Below are positions 44,000 to 52,725 of a stretch of 56,669 nucleotides of DNA, piece after piece; position 1 is the first letter of the stretch, and each line of letters starts with the position of its first letter. The stretch is taken from positions 1 to 56,669 of the forward strand of contig NZ_FONT01000010.1 in assembly GCF_900113025.1 (NCBI RefSeq), in the 5' to 3' direction. Both the position numbers and the translations under genes were made by a program. This DNA comes from Alteribacillus iranensis. Lineage in GTDB: Bacteria > Bacillota > Bacilli > Bacillales > Marinococcaceae. The notes beneath the pieces are model-generated. The model saw only the letters and a program-made list of their open reading frames with translations, was not told the DNA's origin and made no database searches.

Positions 44000-44870
44000 A
44001 AGGAAGCTTCTGGTTTAAATTTTTTAATGTAACGGGAGTACGCATATATATTTCGCCGTCGGTATCTGCCTTTTTGGTACCGGCGGTTTCTATATGAATG
44101 TGTTGACTTGTATATTGCTTAATATCACTTTGTGCCGTATCCCACATAAAAGGATTTTTAGCACTTATGTATTCTCGTAATAAGTTTACCCCTCCTTCAT
44201 TAATAACGAAAATGTTAAACAAGCCATCGTCTAGTGATATTTCAGGAAACGGAAGGAGGTTCGTACCGAGAAATCTTCCATTCGCAATAAGCACCATGAC
44301 TGCTTCATCTTTCACTACTTCTTTATCTAATTTCATCGTAAAAGAGAAAGGCTCCGCGCTGTTAAACATTTGCACAGCGCTTATAAAGTAACTAAATCTG
44401 CCGAGCACCCCTTTTAATTCAGGGTTTATATTCTCGGAAGTATCTGCAATCAGTCCTAATCCCAAAAAATTCGTGAAATAGCGATGATTCATTTGCCCGA
44501 TATCTACGTATCGGACCGAGCCATCTGCTAAGGTTTCTGCAGCCCGTTTTAATGGCTGAGGTATCGACAAGCTTCTGGAGAAATCATTACATGTGCCTCC
44601 AGGTAAAATTCCAATTACAGGAGGATCGGATAAGAGGGCTAGCCCATTTATTGTCTCATGGACTAAACCATCTCCTCCTAAAATAAAAATAACATCAAAC
44701 TCTTCTCCATTATTGCGTGAAAAGTCTTCTGCTTCCCCTTTATAAGAAGTTTTTCTTATCGTTAAATCGTTTACCTTAGTTACTAACACACCCGTCACAA
44801 GCTCTATATTTTTTTGAAGATCTAATTGGCTCGAAGATCCATTCACAAGCATTAACCCTTTTTCATACAT
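43968..44870 (-). CDS. Diacylglycerol/lipid kinase family protein
   Basis: A 300-residue kinase of the DAGK catalytic family. The phosphate/nucleotide motif is FILGGDGLVHETINGL and the second block is ILPGGTCNDFSRSL. DIGQMNHRYFTNFLGLGLIADTS and the C-terminal DGEIYMRTPVTL are also typical. It may phosphorylate diacylglycerol (as DgkB) or another lipid; B. subtilis has several paralogues, so I do not choose. It follows the CPA1 antiporter gene by 25 bp and overlaps brnQ tail to tail by 32 bp. Confidence 0.87.
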   Translation of the reverse strand: MYEKGLMLVNGSSSQLDLQKNIELVTGVLVTKVNDLTIRKTSYKGEAEDFSRNNGEEFDVIFILGGDGLVHETINGLALLSDPPVIGILPGGTCNDFSRSLSIPQPLKRAAETLADGSVRYVDIGQMNHRYFTNFLGLGLIADTSENINPELKGVLGRFSYFISAVQMFNSAEPFSFTMKLDKEVVKDEAVMVLIANGRFLGTNLLPFPEISLDDGLFNIFVINEGGVNLLREYISAKNPFMWDTAQSDIKQYTSQHIHIETAGTKKADTDGEIYMRTPVTLKNLNQKLPFIVPASLEDF

Positions 44871-44895
44871 GTGTTTCCCTCACTCGTAATTTTTC

Positions 44896-46752
44896 TCACT
44901 TTTGTTCTCTTTGTTCTTTTCGCTGCGAGAGTAATTTTTCCTCGATTTTCTTTTTCTCTTTTCCTGTTGGTGATAGACTAACAATCGTGTCACCTGGTTC
45001 TGGTTTAATAGTAAAACTAGTCGTAACGAAATTTAGCTTTCCAGATTGTTTTAATACAAACAAAATGATATTCCCTTTTTCTCTCTCTTTGCTGTACTGT
45101 TCGAAGGTGTATTGTTTTGTTAACTTTGTTTTACGAAAAACATATCCTTCATTCACTCTTTGATTTAATTCCTCGTACGTAGCCCCTTTTTCAAACAATA
45201 TTTGTGCTTCTGCTCGCTTCACAAGATCATTAGGATGATCTTTCTCATCTACATGCCAGCTGAACTGAAATATATTATTACGGCCGAAGTCAGGCACAAA
45301 TGTCGTAGCTACTAACGAATTGTACGAATCCCTATCTGTTGCGGCAATCAACTTATCGTATGGAGTCATATCTAAATAGTACTCTGTCTGTTCTGACAAA
45401 ATTTCTCCTCTATAATAAGGTACCCCCGCTTTTTTAGCGCTAAACAACTGTTCAAAAGAAGAATCAGTAAGCAAGACAGGGATATCCAACTCCTGTAAAA
45501 CTTTGGCAAACTCCGTCGTGAAGCGGCTGCCTCCTACAATGAGTACACCTGGCTTCCCTTCAAGTGATAATCCTAGCTTTTTGGCTATCGGAGCCAGGGT
45601 GAAGCCATGAGCACAGACAGTAGCAAAGACGAGAGCAAACGTAAGGGGGGTTACAATAGGAGCATCTAAATGTCCTGACTCTGTCAGCACGTTTTCAAAG
45701 TAACCCGCTACAGTTAGTGCCACAATCCCTCGCGGCGCGATCCAACCAATTAATGCTTTTTCTTTAAAGGTAAGTTCTGTGTTTATGGTAGAAAGCCATA
45801 TGGATATCGGACGAACGACAATTAACATGAGAATGACATAGAAAATGACATTAGGATCAAAGACCTGCATCAGCGTGTCCCTGTCTAAAGATGCCGTAAG
45901 CATAATAAATATACCCGATATAAGCAAGACTGAAATATTTTCTTTAAAATGTCGCATCTCTGCTAATGATGCTGTATGAACGTTCGCCATTGTCATTCCC
46001 ATCGCTGTCACGGCGAGTAAACCTGTTTCATGCATCACTTCGTCTGCCACTGTAAAGCAACCGATAACTGCGGCAAACACGAGTGGTGACTTTAAAAATT
46101 CAGGTACATACCCGCGTTCGAACATTTCACCTATGACTTTTCCTGAAGCCACTCCGATTAACACAGCAAACAAAGAAGCCAAGAAAAATAAAAGCAATGA
46201 CTCAGCCGTAACAGAATCCATTGTTATAAAAGTGATAATTTCAAAGGCAAACACTGCTAATAACGCGCCAAAAGGATCAACCACTATCCCTTCCCACTTT
46301 AGAATAGCGGCAGGACGGGGTTTTAATTTGGCTTGACGTAGAAGAGGCAATATCACAGTTGGCCCCGTTACAATAAACAATCCCCCAATAATGAAAGCAA
46401 CTGCCCACGACAAACCAGCTACATAATAAGCAGCAAGGGATCCTAAAATCCATGCAATAAAGGCGCCAAGCGTAATAATTCTGAAGACAGACTTACCAAG
46501 CCCTCTAATTTCCCTAAAATCTAAGTTCAGACTACCTTCGAATAATATAATCGCTACTGCTACTGATATTACGGGGTTAAACAAATTACCGAAATCTTCT
46601 TGTGGATTCATTATACCTAAAACAGGACCGATCAATAGCCCTGCAACCGACATAACTACGATAGCTGGCATCCGAAAACGCCACGCAAACCACTGAGAAC
46701 CAATGCCTAACAGGCCAATTAGCATAAGATGGGTTAAGATAGAATCAAACAT
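44896..46752 (-). CDS. CPA1 cation:proton antiporter with C-terminal RCK (TrkA) domains
   Basis: A 618-residue transporter. Residues about 1-395 are a Na+/H+-exchanger domain with some 12-13 segments and motifs AIILFEGSLNLDF, VTGPTVILPLL, ILKWEGIVVDPFGA and GWIAPRGIVAL. Residues about 400-510 form an RCK-N domain (GKPGVLIVGGSRF), then an RCK-C-like end (LNFVTTSFTIKPEPGDTIVSL). The soluble part suggests gating by a nucleotide or ion; K+/H+ or Na+/H+ exchange are both possible. Probable operon with the lipid kinase gene. Confidence 0.88.
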   Translation of the reverse strand: MFDSILTHLMLIGLLGIGSQWFAWRFRMPAIVVMSVAGLLIGPVLGIMNPQEDFGNLFNPVISVAVAIILFEGSLNLDFREIRGLGKSVFRIITLGAFIAWILGSLAAYYVAGLSWAVAFIIGGLFIVTGPTVILPLLRQAKLKPRPAAILKWEGIVVDPFGALLAVFAFEIITFITMDSVTAESLLLFFLASLFAVLIGVASGKVIGEMFERGYVPEFLKSPLVFAAVIGCFTVADEVMHETGLLAVTAMGMTMANVHTASLAEMRHFKENISVLLISGIFIMLTASLDRDTLMQVFDPNVIFYVILMLIVVRPISIWLSTINTELTFKEKALIGWIAPRGIVALTVAGYFENVLTESGHLDAPIVTPLTFALVFATVCAHGFTLAPIAKKLGLSLEGKPGVLIVGGSRFTTEFAKVLQELDIPVLLTDSSFEQLFSAKKAGVPYYRGEILSEQTEYYLDMTPYDKLIAATDRDSYNSLVATTFVPDFGRNNIFQFSWHVDEKDHPNDLVKRAEAQILFEKGATYEELNQRVNEGYVFRKTKLTKQYTFEQYSKEREKGNIILFVLKQSGKLNFVTTSFTIKPEPGDTIVSLSPTGKEKKKIEEKLLSQRKEQREQK

Positions 46753-47000
46753 AATGGCTGCCCTTTCTATTTGTTGATTTTTATAGACGTACGAATAAAA
46801 TTCTTGATCTCGGCCTAAAACAATACACTATTTTGCTTGTCCCAATCAATGATTATGCTGTCCATTTTGATAATTTTTTCTTAAAAACAAAATATCTTTA
46901 ATAAAATTATAATGAAAAGTGCAGGTTGTCATACATAAAGATGATCCCCGACCCTTGTATTGCTGAAGCAAAATGAGCACCCTTTTAGTAACATTAAAAA

Positions 47001-47035
47001 AATAGCAGAGCCTCCTAATCTAAGGCCCTGCTATT
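47001..47035 (-). terminator. Terminator of the small membrane gene at 47035
   Basis: AATAGCAG.GCCT (47001-47013) pairs with AGGC.CTGCTATT (47023-47035) with one internal mismatch, followed by seven T on the minus strand. It touches the stop codon. The gap 46753-47000 holds no gene I can support. Confidence 0.85.
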
Positions 47036-47235
47036 TATTGTTCAGGTGAGTCTTTTTCAAGCTCACGTTCAATTCCTTTTTTAAACTCATACACTACCGG
47101 CACGGAAAACAACAGCATGAAAACAATAACTAAGTAATCAGGCAAATTTGCTATGTAGGAACTAAATCCAGCCACGATTTGCATTACTAAGATGATGAAC
47201 CATATCCCACTTAACACTTTTAACACGTTCGTCAA
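47035..47235 (-). CDS. Small two-segment membrane protein
   Basis: 66 residues: a first membrane segment VLKVLSGIWFIILVMQIVAGF, a short loop, a second segment YLVIVFMLLFSVPVVYEF, and a charged end KKGIERELEKDSPEQ. Start TTG at 47235, 4 nt after AAGGTGAT. It is divergent from sodC. Family not recognised. Confidence 0.7.
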   Translation of the reverse strand: MTNVLKVLSGIWFIILVMQIVAGFSSYIANLPDYLVIVFMLLFSVPVVYEFKKGIERELEKDSPEQ

Positions 47236-47390
47236 TTACATCACCTTACATTTTTATTAGAGGTTCCTAGCTAATCCGTTCTTATTATAACTCATTTCCT
47301 CGATTCCATCAGCTTTTTTTAAAAAAAGTTGGTAATAAATTATGAAACCGGAGCATTTTGGAAAAAGTAGGGGGAAAGGAGGTCAACACG

Positions 47391-48053
47391 ATGAAATACA
47401 ACAAGTTTCTTTTCCTTTCCACCCTTATTTTCGTAATTGGGGGATGTCAGCTGAATGACAAAGATCATCCGCCAATTAGTCAAACCATGGAAAACAGTAA
47501 ATTTTCATCCGACGAAGCGCAGGAAGTAGTAGCTGAGGTTCGAGACCCGGCAGATAAAAAGTCTGCTCAGGCTATCATGCATGACATAGACGGAAATGTA
47601 ATAGGAACGGTCGCCTTTTACCAAAAAGACAAATCTGTCCTAGTAGAGGGCTTGCTTCAATCAGGTCTCACTCCTGGTTTCCATGGCTTCCATATTCACG
47701 AAAATGGGATGTGTGACCCTTATGATCCTGAAGGTCCCTTTGCCTCTGCCGGCGGTCATTATAACCCAGAGGACACAAGCCATCCTGATCACGCAGGAGA
47801 TATGCTTCCTCTATACGCCTTAGAAGATGGCTCGGCATACCTGTTGGCTGCCTTAGATCGCTTCGACGCAAAACAACTAGCACATGAAAATCGATCTGTT
47901 ATCGTGCATGCAAACCCTGACAATTTTGCTAACATACCAGAGAGATACCATTCTGAAAATAGTAAGCAGGGCGGTCCCGATGAAGAAACACTCAAAGCTG
48001 GTGATGCAGGAGGACGTATTGCTTGCGGAGTAATTAAAACAAATGTAAACTAG
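47391..48053 (+). CDS. sodC: Cu/Zn superoxide dismutase lipoprotein
   Basis: Secreted lipoprotein (signal peptide ending FVIGGC, Cys at about 19) with a Cu/Zn SOD domain. Metal ligands all appear present: FHIHE (two Cu His), GGHYNP (bridging His), SHPDHAGD (two Zn His and the Zn Asp) and VIVHANPDN (fourth Cu His). The disulfide cysteines are in GMCDP and RIACGV. B. subtilis YojM lacks Cu ligands, so this copy looks more complete. AAAGGAGGT precedes the ATG at 47391; 220 residues. The role is removal of superoxide outside the membrane. Confidence 0.9.
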   Translation: MKYNKFLFLSTLIFVIGGCQLNDKDHPPISQTMENSKFSSDEAQEVVAEVRDPADKKSAQAIMHDIDGNVIGTVAFYQKDKSVLVEGLLQSGLTPGFHGFHIHENGMCDPYDPEGPFASAGGHYNPEDTSHPDHAGDMLPLYALEDGSAYLLAALDRFDAKQLAHENRSVIVHANPDNFANIPERYHSENSKQGGPDEETLKAGDAGGRIACGVIKTNVN

Positions 48054-48060
48054 CGAAACA

Positions 48061-48086
48061 GGCCAAAAGAGCTTCCCCTTTTGGCC
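48061..48086 (+). terminator. Terminator after sodC
   Basis: GGCCAAAAG (48061-48069) and CTTTTGGCC (48078-48086), perfect 9-bp arms with an 8-nt loop. It is followed by TTCTGT, so the T-tract is modest. Confidence 0.75.
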
Positions 48087-48118
48087 TTCTGTACCCCTAT
48101 ACCCCTTCGTTTTTTTCC

Positions 48119-48895
48119 TCAATGCGACTCCGCTGCTTTTGTCGTACCAGAGAGAAACCAGCCACCAAGAGCAATTAGAACCAAAACTACGTAAAATGTA
48201 ACTTTCCAAATGGGGGATTCCGGAAATTCCTCAGGCAATATGCTCAAAGCAGGATGAGCCAGGGTATAGACTAACAGTTTTATCCCTACCCAGCCCACAA
48301 TGAGAAACGCGGCAACTTCGAGACCAGGCCTCTTTTTTAATAACCTGACGAATGCTGATGCTGCAATCCTCATCAGAACAACGCCTATCAATCCCCCCGT
48401 TAAAATAACAAGGAATTTCCCCCCATCCAATCCTCCTATGGAAGGAAGAGGAGTATCTGGCAGAGTCACTGCCAACGCCACTGCAGCTAAAATTGAATCT
48501 ACAGCAAACGCAATATCAGCAAGCTCTACTTTAAATACCGTACCCCAAAAGCTCGCATTCCGTTTCGGCTTATTTTTAGCTTTATTTTCCGCAGAATTTT
48601 CTTTTTTCAACCAAACTTTCCGTGCGAGGTGGTTAATAGACATGAATAACAAATATACTGCCCCGATTGCTTGGACTTGCCATACGTCTACTATAAAAGA
48701 AATAATAAATAAAGAAATAAACCGAAAAACAAAGGCACCAGCTAACCCATAAAATAATGCCTTTTTTCTTTGAGCTTCTGGTAAATTTTTCACCATGATG
48801 GCAAGAACTAAAGCATTATCGGCGGCAAGAATTCCTTCAAGTAAAACAAGGACAACTAATACCCATCCATATTCTAGCAGCAATTGTACATCCAT
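48119..48895 (-). CDS. TerC family integral membrane protein
   Basis: A 258-residue protein with about seven membrane segments. Conserved TerC residues lie in LEGILAADNALVLAIMV and in KVELADIAFAVDSILAAVAL. TerC proteins of bacilli (YceF, YkoY, MeeF-type) export Mn2+ or metalate exoenzymes. The yybP-ykoY manganese riboswitch that often precedes such genes is absent, as only 73 bp separate it from yfmR. A hairpin (48917-48941) lies in that gap. It may be co-transcribed with yfmR. Confidence 0.9.
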   Translation of the reverse strand: MDVQLLLEYGWVLVVLVLLEGILAADNALVLAIMVKNLPEAQRKKALFYGLAGAFVFRFISLFIISFIVDVWQVQAIGAVYLLFMSINHLARKVWLKKENSAENKAKNKPKRNASFWGTVFKVELADIAFAVDSILAAVALAVTLPDTPLPSIGGLDGGKFLVILTGGLIGVVLMRIAASAFVRLLKKRPGLEVAAFLIVGWVGIKLLVYTLAHPALSILPEEFPESPIWKVTFYVVLVLIALGGWFLSGTTKAAESH

Positions 48896-48916
48896 AACTA
48901 TCTTTCTCCCCTACAT

Positions 48917-48941
48917 GCTGGATTGGTTTATTTTATCCAGC
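48917..48941 (-). other. Hairpin between yfmR and the TerC gene
   Basis: GCTGGAT (48917-48923) pairs with ATCCAGC (48935-48941), with an 11-nt AT-rich loop. No T-tract follows on the minus strand, so it is not a typical terminator. Confidence 0.45.
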
Positions 48942-48968
48942 ACTCCGGGCATCTTATACTAGAACAAT

Positions 48969-50867
48969 TTAGTTGTTTAATTCCTCTATAAGAAGAGACA
49001 GCTCGGTCCAACGTTCTATTGCTGCATCCAGCTCTTTCTCGACTTCCTGAAGCTTTGTCGTCCACTCCTCCACTTTCTCAAAATCACTTCCTGCCTCAGC
49101 AATGTGATGTTCCATTTCCTTTTTTTTATTTTCTAATTCTGTAATTTTATCCTCTAAGCCATTCCACTCTTGCTGATCTTTATAGGATAATTTTTTTCTT
49201 GATCGCGTGGAGCTTAAAGGTTTCTCTGACTGTAAATGCTTGTCCTTGTGCTTTTCCGTAACAGGATCTGTACTACTTCTTCTCTGTTCCAGCCACTCCG
49301 AATAATTTCCGTAAAAAGTATTGATGTCATCGTTACCAAAAACAAGTAACTTATTTACGACTCGATCCAAAAAGTACCGGTCATGCGAAACTGTCACTAC
49401 AGCCCCAGGGAAATCTTCCAAATAAGTCTCTAAAATACTTAATGTTTCTGTATCTAAATCGTTAGTCGGCTCATCCAAAAATAACACATTAGGTTCTTGC
49501 ATGAGTATGCTCAGTAAATAGAGACGCCTTCTTTCCCCACCTGATAAGCGGTGAATATAGTTCCATTGGACAGGCCTCGGAAACAAAAAGCGCTCAAGCA
49601 TTTGTTCTGCTGTGATGACGCGTCCGTGTATTGTTTCCACGACTTCTGCAATGTCTCTAATATACTCAATAACCCTTTTCCCTTCATCTAAATTCTCGTT
49701 TTCTTGCGTATAGTAGCCAATTTGTACTGTCGTACCAATATCGATGGTTCCACTGTCTGGTGCAATTTGTGTGGCTAAAATATTTAACAGAGTAGTCTTC
49801 CCACTGCCGTTTGGTCCGACGATCCCCAGCCTCTCGTTAGGCGAGATAGTATATGTGAAAGCGGATATAATGTTTGACCCAGAAAACGATATCGATATAT
49901 TTTCAGCTTCAATGACCTTTTTTCCTAGACGTTTTGAGCCAACAGCAAAGTCAATATACTCTTTCTTCTCTGGTCCTTTTTGGTCTTTAAGTTCTTCCGC
50001 TCTACCTTTCCGAGCCTTCTGTTTCGTTCCTCGGGCTTTCGGGCTTCGGCGCAGCCACTCTAATTCCGTACGCAATATATTTTGACGTTTCGCTTCCTGT
50101 TGTTCCGCTAACGCTTCTCTTTCTGCCTTCTTTTCTAAAAATAATTCATAGTTACCCTTATAGATGTATAAATTCCCTTGATCGAGTTCAAAAATTCGAT
50201 TTGTCACTCGGTTCAAAAAATAACGATCATGAGTGACAAGTAAAATAGCTCCTTTGTAATGACTTAAATATTCCTCCAGCCACTCAATAGACTCGCTATC
50301 CAAGTGGTTCGTCGGTTCGTCTAAAATAAGTAAGTCTGTTGGTTGGATAAGCGCTTTTGCTATGGCTGTTCGTTTTTTTTGTCCTCCAGACAAGTCTTTT
50401 ACTTTTTTTGTGAAGTCATAAATTCCTAATCGAGTAAGTACTTGTTTAGCCGTAGTATTTGCTTCCCATGCTTCTTCTTCATCCATTTTTTGTTGTGCTT
50501 TAAGAAATTTCTCTTGAGTCCCTTGATCCTCTGGCATTTGGTTCAGTTCGTAAAGAGCCTGTTCATACTTCCGTAACGCTCTCATTAATGGGGAATCTCC
50601 ATAATATATTTGTTCTAACACACTAAGTTCCTCTTCTAAGTATGGTTCTTGCGGCAAGTATTCGATTTTAAGATCGTTTGCATGATACAACTTTCCTGAT
50701 TCCACGCTCTCTAATTGAGCAATCACTTTTAACAGAGTAGATTTCCCCGTGCCATTCACGCCGATTACACCTATTCGATCTCTATTCTCCACGACAAAAG
50801 ATATATATTTGAATAATTCTTTTTCCCCGTATGTTTTATATAGTTCTTCAGCACGTAGTATGCTCAT
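48969..50867 (-). CDS. yfmR: ABC-F ribosome-associated ATPase YfmR
   Basis: Soluble twin-ATPase that acts on ribosomes, not a transporter. Two nucleotide-binding domains: Walker A GVNGTGKST (about 36-44) with signature LSGGQKKR, and GPNGSGKTT (about 350-358) with signature LSGGERRR. Each has LFLDEPTN or LILDEPTNHLD. The P-site interaction linker lies between (about 240-300, with LRRSPKARGTKQKARKGR). The C-terminal 70 residues form a coiled coil. 632 residues and the LSYKDQ.EW C-terminal pattern match YfmR/Uup, not EttA. Confidence 0.9.
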   Translation of the reverse strand: MSILRAEELYKTYGEKELFKYISFVVENRDRIGVIGVNGTGKSTLLKVIAQLESVESGKLYHANDLKIEYLPQEPYLEEELSVLEQIYYGDSPLMRALRKYEQALYELNQMPEDQGTQEKFLKAQQKMDEEEAWEANTTAKQVLTRLGIYDFTKKVKDLSGGQKKRTAIAKALIQPTDLLILDEPTNHLDSESIEWLEEYLSHYKGAILLVTHDRYFLNRVTNRIFELDQGNLYIYKGNYELFLEKKAEREALAEQQEAKRQNILRTELEWLRRSPKARGTKQKARKGRAEELKDQKGPEKKEYIDFAVGSKRLGKKVIEAENISISFSGSNIISAFTYTISPNERLGIVGPNGSGKTTLLNILATQIAPDSGTIDIGTTVQIGYYTQENENLDEGKRVIEYIRDIAEVVETIHGRVITAEQMLERFLFPRPVQWNYIHRLSGGERRRLYLLSILMQEPNVLFLDEPTNDLDTETLSILETYLEDFPGAVVTVSHDRYFLDRVVNKLLVFGNDDINTFYGNYSEWLEQRRSSTDPVTEKHKDKHLQSEKPLSSTRSRKKLSYKDQQEWNGLEDKITELENKKKEMEHHIAEAGSDFEKVEEWTTKLQEVEKELDAAIERWTELSLLIEELNN

Positions 50868-50985
50868 AGCCCAGCCCCCTTTATCACTATCTTGTCATTT
50901 TATCATATTCGCTTTCTCCACCGAGACCTTGAGCGGTTGAGACAGTCCCTGTATTCTCTGTAACGATATTCGAAAACGCAAAAAA

Positions 50986-51020
50986 GAATGCCTATCCCTT
51001 CATTCGGGTGACAGGCATTC
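50986..51020 (-). terminator. Terminator of cshA
   Basis: GAATGCCT (50986-50993) and AGGCATTC (51013-51020) with an inner CCC/GGG pairing. TTTTTTG follows on the minus strand. Confidence 0.88.
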
Positions 51021-51041
51021 CATAATTGGTGTTGTTCTCAT

Positions 51042-52460
51042 TTACCTTCTCTTTTTCCTATTCCCTCGGTTTCCTCTAAATCCTCTATTTCTTCCGCGTC
51101 GGTCGCCGCCTCTGTTGCGGTCTCCTCGGCTCTTTTTCGGTCTAAGCGATGCTTCTTCCGTAAGCTTAATGGTTCCTTGGTCTGGTTCTTTCGTGTTCAT
51201 TTTTAAAGCAGCCGCTACGAGAGTAACCGGGTCATACCCGCTTAACAGTGTCTTAGCAGTATGCTCGAGTTCCTCTATATCTTCATTCTTTACAGTTTCA
51301 AGGAGCTTATCGACAGCTTGCTGATATCTACCTTGCATCGCTTCGCGAAAAGTAGGAATGTCCTGACGGATCATTTTTTTCTTCGTCGTTGATTCTATAA
51401 ATTTAAGATGGGAAATTTCTTTTGGAGTTGCGAAACTAAATGCAATCCCTTCCTTACCTGCTCGCCCTGTCCTGCCAATACGGTGGACATAGCTTTCTGG
51501 ATCTTGAGGTAAGTCAAAATTATATACGTGAGTGACCCCGCTAACATCTAAACCACGAGCCGCAACGTCAGTAGCGACAAGAATATCAATGGTTTTGTTC
51601 TTGAATTTCCGCAGTACTTTATCACGCTGTTCCTGCTTCAAGTCGCCATGTATCCCTTCCGCAGCATAACCGCGCTGAGACAAGGCTTCAGACAGTTCAT
51701 CCACCCTTCGCTTCGTACGGCCAAATACGATCGCAAGCTCAGGAGGAGTAATATCTAACAGATGACAGAGCGTCTCAAACTTTTGCTTTTCTGGTACCTC
51801 GATATATCTCTGCTCAATATTAGATACAGTTAATCCTTTACTTTTTACTTTTACAGATTCTGGGTTCTCCATAAATCTTTCTGTCACAGATTGCAAACGC
51901 TTAGGCATTGTGGCGGAGAACAATAACGTTTGTCTTTCTTCCGGGACTTCTGCGAGTATCGTCTCAATATCTTCAATGAAACCCATACTGAGCATTTCAT
52001 CGGCCTCATCCAGAACAACCATATTCATATAAGCAGGACGAATTGTTCTTCTTCTCATATGATCCATAAATCGACCAGGCGTTGCCACAATAATTTGAGG
52101 ATGTCTCTTTAGTGCTTTAATTTGCCTGCTAATTTCCTGTCCTCCATATACAGCTAACGCTTTTACCCCTTTAAACCGACCGAGACGATTTATTTCTTCT
52201 GCTACTTGGATAGCTAGCTCTCTTGTTGGGGCTAACACTAATCCTTGCGGGTGTTTTTCTTCGGTATTCATCTGTTCAATAAGAGGAATTCCAAATGCAG
52301 CTGTTTTACCTGTCCCCGTTTGTGCTTGTCCAATGATATCGTTTCCTTCTTTTACTTTCGGTATCACTTCTGATTGAATGGGAGTTGCTTCCTCGAATCC
52401 CATTTCATTTACTGCTTTTAAAATTTGTTCATCCAGCTGTAACTCTGTAAATAATGCCAC
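51042..52460 (-). CDS. cshA: DEAD-box RNA helicase CshA
   Basis: ATP-dependent RNA helicase of the cold-shock and RNA-degradation machinery. Motifs in order: Q motif [14 protein letters not shown] (46-53), Ia PTRELA, II DEAD (about 152), III SAT, and [12 protein letters not shown]. The C-terminal 30 residues are an RG-rich, strongly basic tail. 472 residues. GTG start with AAAGGAG 9 nt upstream. Motifs and tail resemble B. subtilis CshA (YdbR). The AT-rich gap upstream gives room for a long cold-responsive leader, but I see no defined element. Confidence 0.92.
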   Translation of the reverse strand: MALFTELQLDEQILKAVNEMGFEEATPIQSEVIPKVKEGNDIIGQAQTGTGKTAAFGIPLIEQMNTEEKHPQGLVLAPTRELAIQVAEEINRLGRFKGVKALAVYGGQEISRQIKALKRHPQIIVATPGRFMDHMRRRTIRPAYMNMVVLDEADEMLSMGFIEDIETILAEVPEERQTLLFSATMPKRLQSVTERFMENPESVKVKSKGLTVSNIEQRYIEVPEKQKFETLCHLLDITPPELAIVFGRTKRRVDELSEALSQRGYAAEGIHGDLKQEQRDKVLRKFKNKTIDILVATDVAARGLDVSGVTHVYNFDLPQDPESYVHRIGRTGRAGKEGIAFSFATPKEISHLKFIESTTKKKMIRQDIPTFREAMQGRYQQAVDKLLETVKNEDIEELEHTAKTLLSGYDPVTLVAAALKMNTKEPDQGTIKLTEEASLRPKKSRGDRNRGGDRRGRNRGFRGNRGNRKKRR

Positions 52461-52597
52461 TATACATGACTCCTTTTTTCTTTTTAGGTTTAGGTTGTTC
52501 CTTATTTATATATTTCATGAAAATTAATAAAGAAAAACATCATTTTTAAGAATTCTTGATGCACACTCCAAACATTAATTACTAAAACAATAAAAAA

Positions 52598-52625
52598 CTG
52601 CATTCCGGTATGGAACGGAATGCAG
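52598..52625 (-). terminator. Terminator of topB
   Basis: CTGCATTCCG (52598-52607) and CGGAATGCAG (52616-52625) are perfect 10-bp arms; TTTTTTATTG follows on the minus strand. Confidence 0.9.
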
Positions 52626-52725
52626 CCTGCTTCAAAACCAGCATCTTCTCATTCTAAAAAATCACGTACCTTCAAACCATTGATCCTATCATAGCACGTT
52701 CTTTGTGTAAATGCGAGTTATAATA

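Noticed and set aside
48896-48968. Possible yybP-ykoY manganese riboswitch before the TerC gene
   Set aside because: The gap to yfmR is only 73 bp, and the single AT-loop hairpin there lacks the conserved riboswitch core.
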